From Psychromonas sp. SA13A (lineage in GTDB: Bacteria > Pseudomonadota > Gammaproteobacteria > Enterobacterales > Psychromonadaceae), in contig NZ_WTKU01000003.1 in NCBI RefSeq assembly GCF_011378715.1, positions 186,001 to 250,000 on the forward strand: a stretch of DNA of 64,000 bases, written 5' to 3'. Position 1 is the stretch's first letter. Each line of letters begins with the position of its first letter. The position numbers were made by a program, and so were the translations under genes. The notes beneath the pieces are model-generated. The model searched no databases, was not told where the DNA came from, and worked only from the letters and a program-made list of their open reading frames with translations. Below, piece after piece: positions 54,903-64,000 of this stretch.

Positions 54903-56351
54903 TTAAGCATCATAGGTGGTGGAGGAGATATCACCTCCATGCCCTGTCCAGTTGTTATGGAAGAACTCTCCAGCAGGTTTATCTATTCGCTCAAAGGTAT
55001 GCGCGCCAAAATAATCTCGTTGTGCTTGGATCATATTCGCTGGCAATTGCGCCGTCGTGTAACCATCTAAAAAGGTCAGTGCAGAGGTCATACATGGCAT
55101 TGGTAGCCCAATCTGCAGAGAGCTAGATGCGACGTCTCTCCATGCTGGTAAACAACGTTCTAGAATATCTTTAAAATAAGGGTCTAAGCCTAGGAAGTTG
55201 AGTTCAGGTTGTGTCGCAAAGGCATCTCGAATATTACCCAAAAATGCACTACGTATAATACAACCACCGCGCCACATTAATGCCACGTTACCGTAATTTA
55301 GCTCCCAATTATTTTCGTCCGATGCTTGTCTCATCAGCATAAAACCCTGTGCATAGGAGATGATTTTACTCGCTAATAGTGCATCACGTAGGGCATTAAC
55401 CCATTTTGCTTTATCTTCTTTGATAGGCGAAATAGATTTGTTAAATAGGCTACTCGCTTCCACACGTTGTTGTTTAATAGAAGATAAGTAACGCGCAAAA
55501 ACAGATTCAGTAATTAATGTTAAAGGAATGCCGAGGTCAAGGGCATTAATACCTGTCCATTTGCCGGTGCCTTTTTGCCCTGCGGTATCCATGATTTTTT
55601 CAACCAGTGGTTCGCCATCAGTGTCTTTAAAGGCCAGAATCTGTATGGTTATTTCTACTAAGTAACTATTTAACTCTGTTTCATTCCATTCACGGAAGGT
55701 GGCTTCCATCTCTTCATGTGACATCAATAATGCTTCTTTCATGAAGTGATAAGCTTCACTGATTAACTGCATATCACCGTATTCGATACCGTTATGGATC
55801 ATTTTTACAAAATGGCCTGAGCCAGCATTACCTACCCAATCACAACAAGGTTCACCTTGATCTGTTTTTGCAGAAATACCTTGGAAGATAGGTTTGATAT
55901 GCGGCCACGCTTTAATGTCGCCGCCTGGCATAATAGAGGGTCCAAAGCGCGCACCTTCTTCACCGCCTGAAACACCTGCACCTACAAAATGAAGGCCTAA
56001 CTCGCTTAGTTTTTGAACACGGCGATTACTGTCAACATAATTAGAGTTACCGCCATCAATGATAATATCTCCTTTATCTAGGAGTGGCAGTAGGGCATCT
56101 ATAAAATGATCAACAACGTCACCAGCTCGCACCATTAACATTATTTTACGCGGTGCTGCTAATAAGCTCACCATTTCCTCTAAGGAGTGTGCGCCAACAA
56201 TATTGGTATCTTTTGCTGTTGATGCTAAAAATTGATCAACTTTTGACACGGTACGATTATAAGCAACCACTTTAAAACCATGGTCATTCATATTTAAAAT
56301 TAGGTTTTGCCCCATCACGGCTAGGCCTATGACTGCGATATCAGCATTCAT
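54903..56351 (-). CDS. gnd: 6-phosphogluconate dehydrogenase, decarboxylating
   Basis: About 482 residues. Converts 6-phosphogluconate to ribulose 5-phosphate, making NADPH. NADP fold at IAVIGLAVMGQNLILNMNDHG, catalytic motifs GGNSNYVDSNRR, GVSGGEEGARFGPSIMPGG, VKMIHNGIEYGDMQL, GTGKWT and the C-terminal ANMIQAQRDYFGAHTFERID. Tandem ATGs at 56354 and 56351 follow AAGGAAACA; the second has better spacing. The start overlaps the end of pgl, so zwf-pgl-gnd is one coupled operon. It ends convergent to the HAD phosphatase gene. Confidence 0.96.
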   Translation of the reverse strand: MNADIAVIGLAVMGQNLILNMNDHGFKVVAYNRTVSKVDQFLASTAKDTNIVGAHSLEEMVSLLAAPRKIMLMVRAGDVVDHFIDALLPLLDKGDIIIDGGNSNYVDSNRRVQKLSELGLHFVGAGVSGGEEGARFGPSIMPGGDIKAWPHIKPIFQGISAKTDQGEPCCDWVGNAGSGHFVKMIHNGIEYGDMQLISEAYHFMKEALLMSHEEMEATFREWNETELNSYLVEITIQILAFKDTDGEPLVEKIMDTAGQKGTGKWTGINALDLGIPLTLITESVFARYLSSIKQQRVEASSLFNKSISPIKEDKAKWVNALRDALLASKIISYAQGFMLMRQASDENNWELNYGNVALMWRGGCIIRSAFLGNIRDAFATQPELNFLGLDPYFKDILERCLPAWRDVASSSLQIGLPMPCMTSALTFLDGYTTAQLPANMIQAQRDYFGAHTFERIDKPAGEFFHNNWTGHGGDISSTTYDA

Positions 56352-57090
56352 CATTGTTTCCTTTTTGTAATAGTGTTGCGGATTCTGGATCTAAATAAAA
56401 CTCGGTTAATCCTGATTTAGTTGAAATATGAGCTGCAGGGTAGATGTCCCCACTGCTTGCTTGAGTATTTATGGTATAAATCATCTCAGCTTTACTCGCG
56501 CCCATCACTAAATAAGTAATGCGTTTACTCTGCTCTATTAAATGTGCAGTTTTAGAGATACGTAGTTGACCAGATTGCGGTTGTGTTGCAATAAAAGTTA
56601 AGTTGGTTTCTTCGTAATTAGTTTGCCCTGGGAAAATAGATGCTGTGTGTCCATCTCCTCCCATTCCTAAAATGATCCAATCAAATTGTGGAATATTATC
56701 ATCACCGCAAGGGATTATGTCTTGTATCTCTTGAGCATAGCGCAACTCCTCTTCAGCGGGAGGGTTTTCACCTTTAATGCGATGAATATTTTCTGCTGGT
56801 ATATCGATATGATCAAATAAACGTTGTTTACATTGACCGTAATTACTTTCTTCGTGGTCAGGGGCAACACAGCGTTCATCACCCCACCAAAAATGCAATT
56901 GCTGCCAATTGATGGTGTTTGCGTAATCGGAACTTGCTATATAATCAAATAACAGGTTAGGCGTAGAACCTCCCGATAAAGAGATATGGATTTTATGCTC
57001 ACTAAGACTGAGTTGTTGTAAATCAGTCGCAAGTTTATCAAGCAATGCTTGAGTGGAATTGAAAATTATATTATTCACATTAAAGCTCAC
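56341..57090 (-). CDS. pgl: 6-phosphogluconolactonase (SOL/DevB type)
   Basis: 249 residues. Hydrolyses 6-phosphogluconolactone. Conserved motifs [36 protein letters not shown] and [19 protein letters not shown] are those of the SOL/DevB lactonase family, not the YbhE beta-propeller of E. coli. The start is GTG at 57090 overlapping the zwf stop by 11 bp, without a visible ribosome site; a GTG at 57078 is another candidate. Translation is probably coupled to zwf. Overlaps the gnd start at its 3' end. Confidence 0.94.
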   Translation of the reverse strand: MSFNVNNIIFNSTQALLDKLATDLQQLSLSEHKIHISLSGGSTPNLLFDYIASSDYANTINWQQLHFWWGDERCVAPDHEESNYGQCKQRLFDHIDIPAENIHRIKGENPPAEEELRYAQEIQDIIPCGDDNIPQFDWIILGMGGDGHTASIFPGQTNYEETNLTFIATQPQSGQLRISKTAHLIEQSKRITYLVMGASKAEMIYTINTQASSGDIYPAAHISTKSGLTEFYLDPESATLLQKGNNDEC

Positions 57091-58576
57091 AGTAGTCAGT
57101 ATCAGTTAAATTCTTACAAGGAGAACGCCATGTTTGATCTTTTTCAAACAGCGCTTCTGCCTCAATCGGCCCCCATGTCCCTGCGGCATAACCGTAAAGA
57201 TCAAAGGATTGTTTTTTATAATCAAGAATAGGTTGCACAAATTTCCAACAGGCGTGAACGGCATCACTTCTAGAAAATAAGGTCGCATCACCTTTTACAA
57301 CATCCAATAATAAGCGCTCATAAGCGGTTAATAGTTGTGTGTTTTTTAAGTTTTTGTAATGGAAGTCCATGGAAACTTCCTCGGTGTTAAAACCAGACCC
57401 TGGTTTTTTTAAACCAAAAGTAAGTAAAGTACCTTCATCGGGTTGAATACGAATGATCAGTTTATTATCTGGTGGGTTTGCTGAAAAAACCGGATGTGGT
57501 GTTTTTTTGAAGTGAATAACTACTTCAGTAACACGAGTAGGCATGCGTTTAGCGGTACGTACATAAAATGGCACTCCGTCCCAACGCCAATTTTTGATAA
57601 ACATCTTTAATGCTACATAGGTTTCAGTACGAGAATCATTAGGTACACCTTCTTCTTCTCGGTAGCTTGATAAGCATTTACCACGCACATGTGATTTTGT
57701 ATATTGCCCTAACACTAGGTTATGTTTTAGGTCATGGTCGGTGAGAGGTTTTAGGCATTGCAAAACTTTGACAACTTCATCACGCATTGAATCGGCGTTA
57801 ATCACTGCTGGCGGTTCCATTGCGACCATTGCGATCACTTGTAATAAATGATTCTGGATCATGTCGCGCATTGCACCAGAATTATCGTAGTAACCTCCAC
57901 GTGTTCCTATGCCTAAATCTTCTGCGCCAGTGACTTCGATATAATCGATATATTTAGCATTCCATAAAGGTTCAAAAATACTATTTGCAAAGCGTAAAAC
58001 TAACATGTTTTGTACTGTTTCTTTGCCCAGGTAATGGTCTATGCGATAAAGTTGTTTTTCGGTAAAGTCTTGATATAAGCTTTTGTCCAGTTCTATTGCA
58101 GATTCAAGGTCATAACCAAAGGGTTTTTCAATAACTAAGCGTTTCCATCCGTTATCTTCTTTATTCATACCATGCGCAGCAAGATTTTTAGGGATGACGG
58201 AGTAAAGACTAGGTGGTGTTGCAAGATAATAGAGGGTATTACTTGGTATTTCTAATTGTGTCTCTAAGGATTCAATACGCTCTTTAAGGACTGCATATTG
58301 ATCTACTTTAGCAGGATCAATCGCTTGGTAAAATAAGTGTTTAGAGAATTTATTCAGTGCTGCTTGATCAACATCAGGGGCAGATTCGATATGCTTAATT
58401 AACTTATCTCGAAAACTCTGGTCACTATAATCACTTCTGCTGACCCCGATAATAGCAAATGAGGTTGGTAATTCTTTTAGCATATAAAGCTTAAAAAGGG
58501 CGGGTATTAACATGCGTTGTGTCAGGTCGCCAGATGCGCCAAAAATCACAATGCAGTTATTATCAAGAGTTAACAT
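57080..58576 (-). CDS. zwf: Glucose-6-phosphate dehydrogenase
   Basis: 498 residues, first enzyme of the oxidative pentose phosphate and Entner-Doudoroff routes. NADP motif [20 protein letters not shown], catalytic [15 protein letters not shown] and substrate motif [17 protein letters not shown]. The end overlaps pgl. The ATG at 58576 follows AAGGATAG. Head of the zwf-pgl-gnd operon, transcribed away from a MITE-like element that sits about 250 bp upstream. Confidence 0.96.
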   Translation of the reverse strand: MLTLDNNCIVIFGASGDLTQRMLIPALFKLYMLKELPTSFAIIGVSRSDYSDQSFRDKLIKHIESAPDVDQAALNKFSKHLFYQAIDPAKVDQYAVLKERIESLETQLEIPSNTLYYLATPPSLYSVIPKNLAAHGMNKEDNGWKRLVIEKPFGYDLESAIELDKSLYQDFTEKQLYRIDHYLGKETVQNMLVLRFANSIFEPLWNAKYIDYIEVTGAEDLGIGTRGGYYDNSGAMRDMIQNHLLQVIAMVAMEPPAVINADSMRDEVVKVLQCLKPLTDHDLKHNLVLGQYTKSHVRGKCLSSYREEEGVPNDSRTETYVALKMFIKNWRWDGVPFYVRTAKRMPTRVTEVVIHFKKTPHPVFSANPPDNKLIIRIQPDEGTLLTFGLKKPGSGFNTEEVSMDFHYKNLKNTQLLTAYERLLLDVVKGDATLFSRSDAVHACWKFVQPILDYKKQSFDLYGYAAGTWGPIEAEALFEKDQTWRSPCKNLTDTDYCEL

Positions 58577-59129
58577 TAATCTATCCTTATTTAAATAGGC
58601 GAAAAAGATTAAAAAATCTGATTATTAAGTTATCGCGAATATAGATTTCATTTTTGTGTTTAAACTTTAACTTAGTGTTAAACAATTTTTGTGTTTGATT
58701 AACAGCCAATGATATGGACACTGTTTAAAACATAAAGTTTTGCTTCTATAGACTGTTTACTGAGACACCATATTCTAAACATGTTTTGTTTAGCAAGGAT
58801 CTTTTTTATAATAAATTATTATCAACATATACTCCTTACCAATCAATATACATTATTCAGTCGCTAACTCGGGCCTCGGACAAGACGTAACATGACAACA
58901 ATAGTCAATCCTTATCGAATGTTATAACGCAGTATTGGTTTTCGAGTTAGCGAGCCGCAAGGTGATTATCTTCATTTTCGTGGCAGGAGGTTTGTAAGTC
59001 ATTTATTTTAAACGTTATATATTCAAGCCTATATCTTCACCTTATGCATTGAACTTGTTTAATTCTCTTCTTGCTGATTTTTGCATCTTGGATGATAACG
59101 GGTATGATTAATGAATTTCATTTTATAAA
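58577..59129. other. Intergenic region with second MITE copy
   Basis: About 250 bp of AT-rich DNA with the zwf promoter, then the 277-bp element at 58829-59105. No gene seen. Confidence 0.55.
58829..59105. mobile_element. MITE-like element, copy 2
   Basis: A 277-bp relative of the element at 4544-4806 in the same orientation. Left end ATACTCCTTACCAATCAA, right end GATGATAACGGGTAT; the internal arms GTCGCTAACTCG and CGAGTTAGCGA and the GTAACAT/ATGTTAT pair are kept. The middle (about 58970-59050) is the most diverged. It is intact at both ends, and lies between zwf and the GDSL gene. Confidence 0.8.
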
Positions 59130-59780
59130 ATGACGACGGTGATAATGATGAAAACAATACTATGCTTTGGTGATTCAAATACTTGGGGAACAGTACCCGA
59201 TGAGAATCGACGTTATGATTTAACTGAAAGGTGGACAAGCTTATTAAAAAACGCGCTTCCTGCTCATTTTGAAGTTATTGAGGCAGGGCAACCTGGGCGT
59301 ACAACTGTGCATGATGACCCTTTTAATGCTGGCCGAAATGGACTGCAATATTTACGTCCATGTTTAGAATCTCATGTGCCTGATTTGGTGCTGATCATGC
59401 TCGGTACCAATGATTTAAAGCATCGTTTTGGCCTGTCTCCCGATGACATTTCACGCGGTGTGTCTGTGTTAGTTGAAACGGTACATAAATTTGACACTGC
59501 TTGCAAAAAAAAGGCACCTAAAGTTTTATTGATCTCTCCTCCTCCTATTTATGAGGTTGGTGAATTCGCCGATATGTTTGCAGGTGGGACTGCTAAATCC
59601 TTATCCTTAGCAGAATATTATCAACGTAGCGCAGAAAAACTAGGGTGTAGCTTCTTTGATGCTGGTAGCGTCGTTACCTCATGTAATAAAGAGGGGATTC
59701 ATTGGGATGTAGAGCAACATAAACTTTTTGCTAATGCCTTAGTGCCAGTGATTCAAGCTATTTTTAGTCATGATATCTAG
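59130..59780 (+). CDS. GDSL/SGNH-family esterase
   Basis: About 211-216 residues. Block I CFGDSNTWGTVPDE holds the nucleophilic Ser, block II glycine in QPGRTTV, block III LIMLGTNDLK and block V GIHWDVEQHKLFA with the catalytic His and a nearby Asp. The family hydrolyses esters such as acetylated sugars or lipids. No signal peptide, so it is cytoplasmic. ATGs at 59130, 59145 and 59148 are all possible; none has a strong ribosome site, and MKTILCFGDSN is the natural start of homologues. The MITE copy ends 24 bp upstream. Confidence 0.88.
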   Translation: MTTVIMMKTILCFGDSNTWGTVPDENRRYDLTERWTSLLKNALPAHFEVIEAGQPGRTTVHDDPFNAGRNGLQYLRPCLESHVPDLVLIMLGTNDLKHRFGLSPDDISRGVSVLVETVHKFDTACKKKAPKVLLISPPPIYEVGEFADMFAGGTAKSLSLAEYYQRSAEKLGCSFFDAGSVVTSCNKEGIHWDVEQHKLFANALVPVIQAIFSHDI

Positions 59781-60284
59781 TGCAGTCCCTCACTATTAAC
59801 ACTCACTAGTAAGGTTCGCTATTAAATCTTAATCATTCGATAGAAGCGACTAAAAGAGTGGCGCTGTTTTTTCCTGATTTAGTGTTAATCAGAGTGCCAC
59901 TTCCCCTCCATGCTATTAGGCCAAGCTGTTCGATTGTAATTTATAGTTGTCGCTTTTTACTGATTGCTAAACTTCTCCACAGAATCCGATAGCCCTCAAC
60001 CGTTACCAGCCTCTATCAATTTTTATAAATTTGTTCAATAAGACTTATTTTTCAATTGGCCGACATTTTTTAACTGTTTGATTAAATAATTATCTTTGAT
60101 ATTGTGGTCGCGCACGTTGATAGCAATATTAATGTCGCATATCCACCGTGAATATGGACTTTTACTTATTGTGTTGAATTCATGATTCAATGATTACAAT
60201 CGGTATTATGCAACTTAACAAAGATGTTGAGGCGATGGTGTCTGTAGGTTTTTTTATCATAATTAAAAATTAATGGAGTTTTTC
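59781..60284. other. Intergenic region
   Basis: About 500 bp. An imperfect hairpin (AGTGGCGCTG...CAGAGTGCCACT, about 59853-59905) may terminate the esterase transcript. The remainder is AT-rich; no gene seen. Confidence 0.5.
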
Positions 60285-60860
60285 ATGAAAATTATATCGA
60301 GCATCGCATTGCTACTTGTTTTTTTATCACCTAGTGCTTTTGCAAAATGGCAACTGCAAGGGAATGAATCTAGCGTCAATTTTGTCTCTGTAAAAAGTTC
60401 ACAAACGGCGGAAGTACATCATTTTAAAAAGCTCACTGGCGCTATAAGCGATACTGGCGCAGTTGAACTCAATATTGATCTTACTAGTGCAGAAACGAAT
60501 ATTGGTATTCGTAATGATAGAGTTAAAGCGATGTTATTTGAAACATCAACATTTTCAAAAGCAAAAGTTAGCGGTGCTATTGATATAGAGAAAGTTGCGC
60601 ACTTAAATGTAGGCGATAGCTATATTGAAACCGTTAAGTTAGACCTCGACTTGCATGGGGCTTCACAGGAAGTATCAAACGAAGTACAAGTGGTTAAACT
60701 TAATGATGGAAAATTATTGGTTAGCTCGATAAGACCGGTTGTTATTAATGCAAGTAGTTTTGGATTAGAGAAAGGCATCGAGCAATTGCGGGAAGTTGCT
60801 AAGCTGCCATCAATTAGCACTGCCGTTCCGGTAACATTTAACCTCATTTTTGTGCAATAA
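60285..60860 (+). CDS. YceI-family periplasmic protein
   Basis: About 191 residues from the ATG at 60285 (TGGAG 9 bases upstream). Signal peptide ISSIALLLVFLSPSAFA, then a YceI/lipocalin-like beta barrel: AKWQLQGNESSVNFVSVKSSQTAEVHHFKKLTGAI, IDLTSAETNIGIRNDRVKAMLFET and LHGASQEV. YceI proteins bind isoprenoid lipids and are often induced by pH or osmotic stress. The role here is not shown by neighbours. Single gene. Confidence 0.9.
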   Translation: MKIISSIALLLVFLSPSAFAKWQLQGNESSVNFVSVKSSQTAEVHHFKKLTGAISDTGAVELNIDLTSAETNIGIRNDRVKAMLFETSTFSKAKVSGAIDIEKVAHLNVGDSYIETVKLDLDLHGASQEVSNEVQVVKLNDGKLLVSSIRPVVINASSFGLEKGIEQLREVAKLPSISTAVPVTFNLIFVQ

Positions 60861-61028
60861 AAACGTCGAAATTCCGTTCTACTTATCGTTACAAGCAAAC
60901 AGTTGGTTATTGAATTGAATTACAAAGTCTATATGGACTGATTCATAATCGGCTATTTTCATGTTGTTTAACACAACGAAAATCTTGAAATTTTACAATT
61001 TAGAATTTAACTAATTAGGAGAAATATA

Positions 61029-61559
61029 ATGACACATTCAACAATGCAAGCTGGTGCGCTATTTCCGAGTACCGTGGTTACAAGTATTGACGGTGAAGCG
61101 GTTGATATCAGCCAGATTAGTGCAAATGCAGATTGGAGAATGGTGGTAGTTTATCGTGGAAAGCATTGCCCATTATGTACTAAATACCTGAACTTATTAG
61201 AAACTTATAAAGAAAGGTTTGCAGCTAACGGAGTAGAAATTGTTGCCGTTTCGGCAGACAGTAAAGAACAGCTTGAAATGCAATTACCTGCTTTAGAAAT
61301 AAGCTTTCCTATCTACCATGGTTTGAGCATTGAGCAAATGAAAGCTTTGGGTGTCTATATTTCAGACCCTCGTTCTGAAAAAGAGACGGATCATGCTTTT
61401 GCTGAACCAGGTTTGTTTGTTATTAATACTAAAGGCCAAGTACAGCTAGTAGATATTTCAAATGGTCCATTCAGTCGACCTGATTTAGCTGTTTTAGCGG
61501 GTGGGTTAGAGTTTATTAAAGCGCCTGAAAATGATTATCCAATTCGTGGAACACATTAA
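61029..61559 (+). CDS. Peroxiredoxin-like thioredoxin-fold protein
   Basis: 176 residues, AhpC/TSA fold. The active-site region WRMVVVYRGKHCPLCTKYLNLLE has a C-x-x-C pair where classic peroxiredoxins have T-x-x-C, and the next strand reads VEIVAVSADSKEQLE. It ends with an EPGLFVINTKGQVQLV strand. Probably a thiol reductase or peroxidase of the redoxin family, cytoplasmic. TTAGGAGAAA is a good ribosome site. Ends before a terminator. Confidence 0.85.
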   Translation: MTHSTMQAGALFPSTVVTSIDGEAVDISQISANADWRMVVVYRGKHCPLCTKYLNLLETYKERFAANGVEIVAVSADSKEQLEMQLPALEISFPIYHGLSIEQMKALGVYISDPRSEKETDHAFAEPGLFVINTKGQVQLVDISNGPFSRPDLAVLAGGLEFIKAPENDYPIRGTH

Positions 61560-61605
61560 TAAACGAGTATAACGGTATAGTTTGTATTAGTTTAAACTAG
61601 AAAAA

Positions 61606-61652
61606 TAGGGCTAAAATAAAAGAAAGCACTTTCTTTTTTTTAGCCCTTATTG
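61606..61652 (+). terminator. Terminator after the peroxiredoxin-like gene
   Basis: AGGGCTAAAA...TTTTAGCCCT encloses a second hairpin (AAAGAAAG-CA-CTTTCTTT). T-rich 3' side. Confidence 0.78.
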
Positions 61653-61728
61653 TTTTAGTCTTTTTATTTTTCTGTTTGCTATTATTTTAGTTGATAAGCC
61701 TATAAAGCTTATTATTAACGAGGTCTTT

Positions 61729-62376
61729 ATGGAATGGAGTACATGGTTAGTTTATATCAGTGTGATTAGTATATTGATATTCAGCCCTGGACCATCGGCG
61801 CTATTATGTATTGCTGATGGTGTTAAGTTTGGCAACAAGAAAACAATCCCTACTATTTTAGGTGGTGCAATAGCCGCTCTTATTTTGATGAGTATTTCAG
61901 CAGTTGGACTTGGCGCTATTTTGGCCGCTTCAGAACATCTCTTTTTTGTTATCAAAATGCTTGGTGCGCTGTATTTGATCTATTTAGGTTGGAGTGCATG
62001 GAAAGAAGGTAAAATTGACCTTCCATCTGAGACTACAATAAACACTAAATTAGTCTCTTATTCCAGTGTTACACTTTTTCGTAAAGGGTTTATGGTTGGT
62101 ATTAGTAACCCTAAAGATCTGCTGTTTTTTATCGCTTTGTTCCCAAGTTTTATGGATGCACAATTACCTCAAGTTGAACAATATATTGTATTAGCCAGCA
62201 CTTGGTTTTTAATCGATTGTAGCTCTATGTTTATGTATGCGGGTTTAGGATCCAAAATAAGTCCATTACTAGCTAAGCCTCGTACCATGAACATTGTTAA
62301 CCGTGTTGTTGGTAGTGTTTTTATTACACTAGGCGGCGCATTAGCGGCTTCTGCTGGATTCGATAGGAAAGGGTAA
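61729..62376 (+). CDS. LysE-family amino-acid exporter
   Basis: 215 residues, six predicted helices. N-terminal SILIFSPGPSALLCIADGVKFGNKKTIPTILGG is the LysE/RhtB signature (SPGP), and GISNPKDLLFFIALFPSFM is the second conserved stretch. Exports an amino acid or related metabolite; the substrate is unknown. AACGAGG precedes the ATG. Convergent with the secreted-protein gene. Confidence 0.9.
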   Translation: MEWSTWLVYISVISILIFSPGPSALLCIADGVKFGNKKTIPTILGGAIAALILMSISAVGLGAILAASEHLFFVIKMLGALYLIYLGWSAWKEGKIDLPSETTINTKLVSYSSVTLFRKGFMVGISNPKDLLFFIALFPSFMDAQLPQVEQYIVLASTWFLIDCSSMFMYAGLGSKISPLLAKPRTMNIVNRVVGSVFITLGGALAASAGFDRKG

Positions 62377-62422
62377 GTATAAAACTATTCGAACAGTAAT
62401 GAGCATACAGATTATTTAAAGC

Positions 62423-62467
62423 ATTCAGTTGAGGCCGGTTTTACTAAACAATTAACCTCAACTGAAT
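62423..62467. terminator. Bidirectional terminator
   Basis: ATTCAGTTGAGG and CCTCAACTGAAT are exact reverse complements (12 bp) with a 21-nt loop, between the convergent exporter and secreted-protein genes. Confidence 0.78.
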
Positions 62468-62496
62468 CAGTACTAATAATAACTATAAGCTAATAA

Positions 62497-63285
62497 CTAT
62501 AAATTGAGTAAATAGGCTTCAATAAACTTACCTTGATTAGGTGCTTTAGGCGCAGTTTTGAAGGTTAGAGTATTATTATTTTGACGTAGTTTTAGCGTAT
62601 TACCAAATTCACATTCAATGTTATTAAATTGTGCAAACTGAGTTTTAAAGGTTTGATCATTTTTACACATATAAGCCATTTGCTCGGCAACTTGAGCACA
62701 AAAAGCACCTACAGCATATTGCTGCAAGGTTTTATCATCGATAGCAGTCCATTCCACGTTTGTTTTTATTGCTAGCCCGCACTGTTTATTAATATCAGTA
62801 TTGGCTTCAGCGACTTTCTGTTGCTGATAATTCAAGTGCTTCTGACGATTAAAAGTAGCCAGTTTAGCTTGTGTGCCTTGCTTTAATTGCTGCTCGTACT
62901 GCGCTTTTAAATCGGCGACTATAACTGGATCAGACTGTTCTTTTTTTGATAAATACATGCCGTCACGGGTATCCGGTATATACAGTGTGTACGAGCAACA
63001 ACCATAACTGTCTCCCACACTGACTAAGCCGCGCTCGGTACCATCATAGGTATATTTGTAAGCGTTATTACTTCCATGAGGCTTAAAATCGGTTAGAAAT
63101 GTAATGCCGTCAATCTCATGATTAATACCGGTTATTTTTATTAATGCTTGTTTTTTATCTGTTGTCGGTGCGATAACAACATTAACACCTTCTCTTGAAC
63201 TGAGTTCAATAGGATATTTAGCTAGCTCCAAAGCATAGCTTTTTGATGATAGGAGTAGGCAAGTTAGTAATAATATTTTTTTCAC
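62497..63285 (-). CDS. Secreted protein of unknown function
   Basis: 262 residues with signal peptide (KKILLLTCLLLSSKSYA). The mature part has a beta-rich N-terminal half with a YGCCSY double cysteine, a charged helical middle (QYEQQLKQGTQAKLATFNRQKHLNYQQQKVAEAN) and a C-terminal half with several more cysteines (KQCGLAIK, GAFCAQVAEQMAYMCK, IECEFGN). Even spacing suggests periplasmic disulfides. I do not recognise the family. The start ATG follows AAGGAC. No partner gene. Confidence 0.75.
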   Translation of the reverse strand: MKKILLLTCLLLSSKSYALELAKYPIELSSREGVNVVIAPTTDKKQALIKITGINHEIDGITFLTDFKPHGSNNAYKYTYDGTERGLVSVGDSYGCCSYTLYIPDTRDGMYLSKKEQSDPVIVADLKAQYEQQLKQGTQAKLATFNRQKHLNYQQQKVAEANTDINKQCGLAIKTNVEWTAIDDKTLQQYAVGAFCAQVAEQMAYMCKNDQTFKTQFAQFNNIECEFGNTLKLRQNNNTLTFKTAPKAPNQGKFIEAYLLNL

Positions 63286-63425
63286 AATAAGTCCTTTTAA
63301 GTATCTTAATTTTATATTTAAATCAGTTTATAGCATTGATCATAATGATTTAAAAGCACTATACGTGAAGGGAGTTTTAGATATTTTTAACCTTGGCGTG
63401 TAAAGTAGCGAATCAAAAATAATTA

Positions 63426-63839
63426 ATGGGCAATAAGATGAAAAAAGTAATCGATAAGCTTGCTTGGTTGATGATCGTTGATGGGAAATTACTTAATGCA
63501 CGCTCTAAAGATAAAAGTCTTTTTTATTTACCCGGTGGTAAACGCGAAATAGGTGAATCTGATCAACAAGCATTGATTAGGGAAATAAAAGAAGAAATGT
63601 CTGTTGATATCATAGCCGACTCGATTCAATACGCTGGCACATTTGAAGCTCCTGCCGATGGCGAAAAGGCTGAAACGGTTGTGAAACTAACCTGTTATTT
63701 TGCTGATTTTGAAGGACAGCTTTGTGCTCAATCTGAAATAGCCGAGATCGCATTTATCGACTTTGAAAATAAATCGCGTTGTTCCTTGGGATCTATTCAA
63801 GTAATGCAATGGCTTAAGAACCAGAATTTAATACAATAA
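63426..63839 (+). CDS. NUDIX hydrolase
   Basis: 137 residues (or 133 from the ATG at 63438). The Nudix box is GGKREIGESDQQALIREIKEE, with the catalytic REIKEE in place. WLMIVDGKLLNARSKDKSLFYLPGGK precedes it. The family hydrolyses nucleoside diphosphates linked to another moiety; this one resembles MutT-like small proteins with unknown substrate. Neither possible start has a strong ribosome site. The next gene starts about 90 bp downstream. Confidence 0.9.
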   Translation: MGNKMKKVIDKLAWLMIVDGKLLNARSKDKSLFYLPGGKREIGESDQQALIREIKEEMSVDIIADSIQYAGTFEAPADGEKAETVVKLTCYFADFEGQLCAQSEIAEIAFIDFENKSRCSLGSIQVMQWLKNQNLIQ

Positions 63840-63931
63840 GACATTGATCTTTTTGCAAATTTTATGCAGATACTTTTAAGCGAAGATCTGTTTTAATAGC
63901 TTCCATCAAATAAGATTAGTTAGGAAATATT

Positions 63932-64000
63932 ATGAAAATTACAGGAAAGTGTCACTGTGGTGATATCGTTTACCACGCAGAAATAGATGAAACTAAAGTA
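63932..64000 (+). CDS. GFA-family (CENP-V) protein, partial at right edge
   Basis: The first 23 residues are visible: MKITGKCHCGDIVYHAEID. The KCHCG motif is the zinc-binding start of the glutathione-dependent formaldehyde-activating (GFA/CENP-V) family. TTAGGAAA precedes the ATG. The rest lies outside the window. Confidence 0.72.
   Translation, partial: MKITGKCHCGDIVYHAEIDETKV

Overview
The window looks like a chromosome segment from a cold or marine gammaproteobacterium of the Alteromonadales/Vibrionales type, most likely Psychromonas or a close relative. The evidence is low G+C, proteins that I recall as resembling Shewanella, Vibrio and Psychromonas orthologues (SpeA, the PreA/PydA-type dehydrogenase, zwf-pgl-gnd), dispersed gammaproteobacterial intergenic repeats and a c-di-GMP-I riboswitch. 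The genus is an inference from memory of the families. No rRNA, tRNA, CRISPR array, complete IS element or prophage was seen.

Layout. 1-8.7 kb is patchy: a cut-off PTS EIIC gene, a small lipoprotein, a DASS/SLC13 transporter divergent from an AraC-type regulator that is broken by a miniature inverted-repeat element, a serine-rich FN3 lipoprotein behind a c-di-GMP-I riboswitch, and an Aer-like chemoreceptor. 9.6-12.5 kb holds a transglutaminase-like protein, a dispersed repeat and an isolated KAP-like P-loop NTPase. 12.9-17.7 kb is a polyamine block: a PaeA/YtfL-type exporter followed by speA-speB. 18-21.6 kb carries remnants of a CBS-domain gene and of gloA, then nemA, an EamA transporter and alkB.

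21.7-35.2 kb is the most coherent block: a complete reductive pyrimidine catabolic locus. One arm (minus strand) has dihydropyrimidinase and a four-gene ABC importer. The other has an N-carbamoyl-beta-alanine-type amidohydrolase, a RutR-like TetR repressor, PreT, PreA, an omega-amino-acid transaminase and MmsA. Together they would take uracil through dihydrouracil, N-carbamoyl-beta-alanine, beta-alanine and malonate semialdehyde to acetyl-CoA, and thymine to propionyl-CoA. Three sequences matching the E. coli RutR operator lie in the two divergent promoter regions.

35.6-51.1 kb is a signalling and envelope-stress region: a J-domain protein, an LEA-like lipoprotein, DUF1328, a REC-HK-REC-REC hybrid kinase, a lone receiver, a CHASE3 kinase, a stand-alone HisKA-like peptide, an NtrC-type regulator, a double-BON protein, an MscS channel, a DSP-phosphatase/lipid-kinase fusion, an INDY-type dicarboxylate transporter and another receiver. 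51.6-64 kb has a ferric-reductase-like flavocytochrome, a possible Imm51-like protein, a HAD phosphatase convergent with the overlapping zwf-pgl-gnd operon, a GDSL esterase, YceI, a peroxiredoxin-like protein, a LysE exporter, a secreted unknown, a NUDIX hydrolase and the start of a GFA-family gene.

Intergenic DNA is rich in short degenerate tandem duplications, several of which begin inside the end of the preceding gene, and in two dispersed repeat families.
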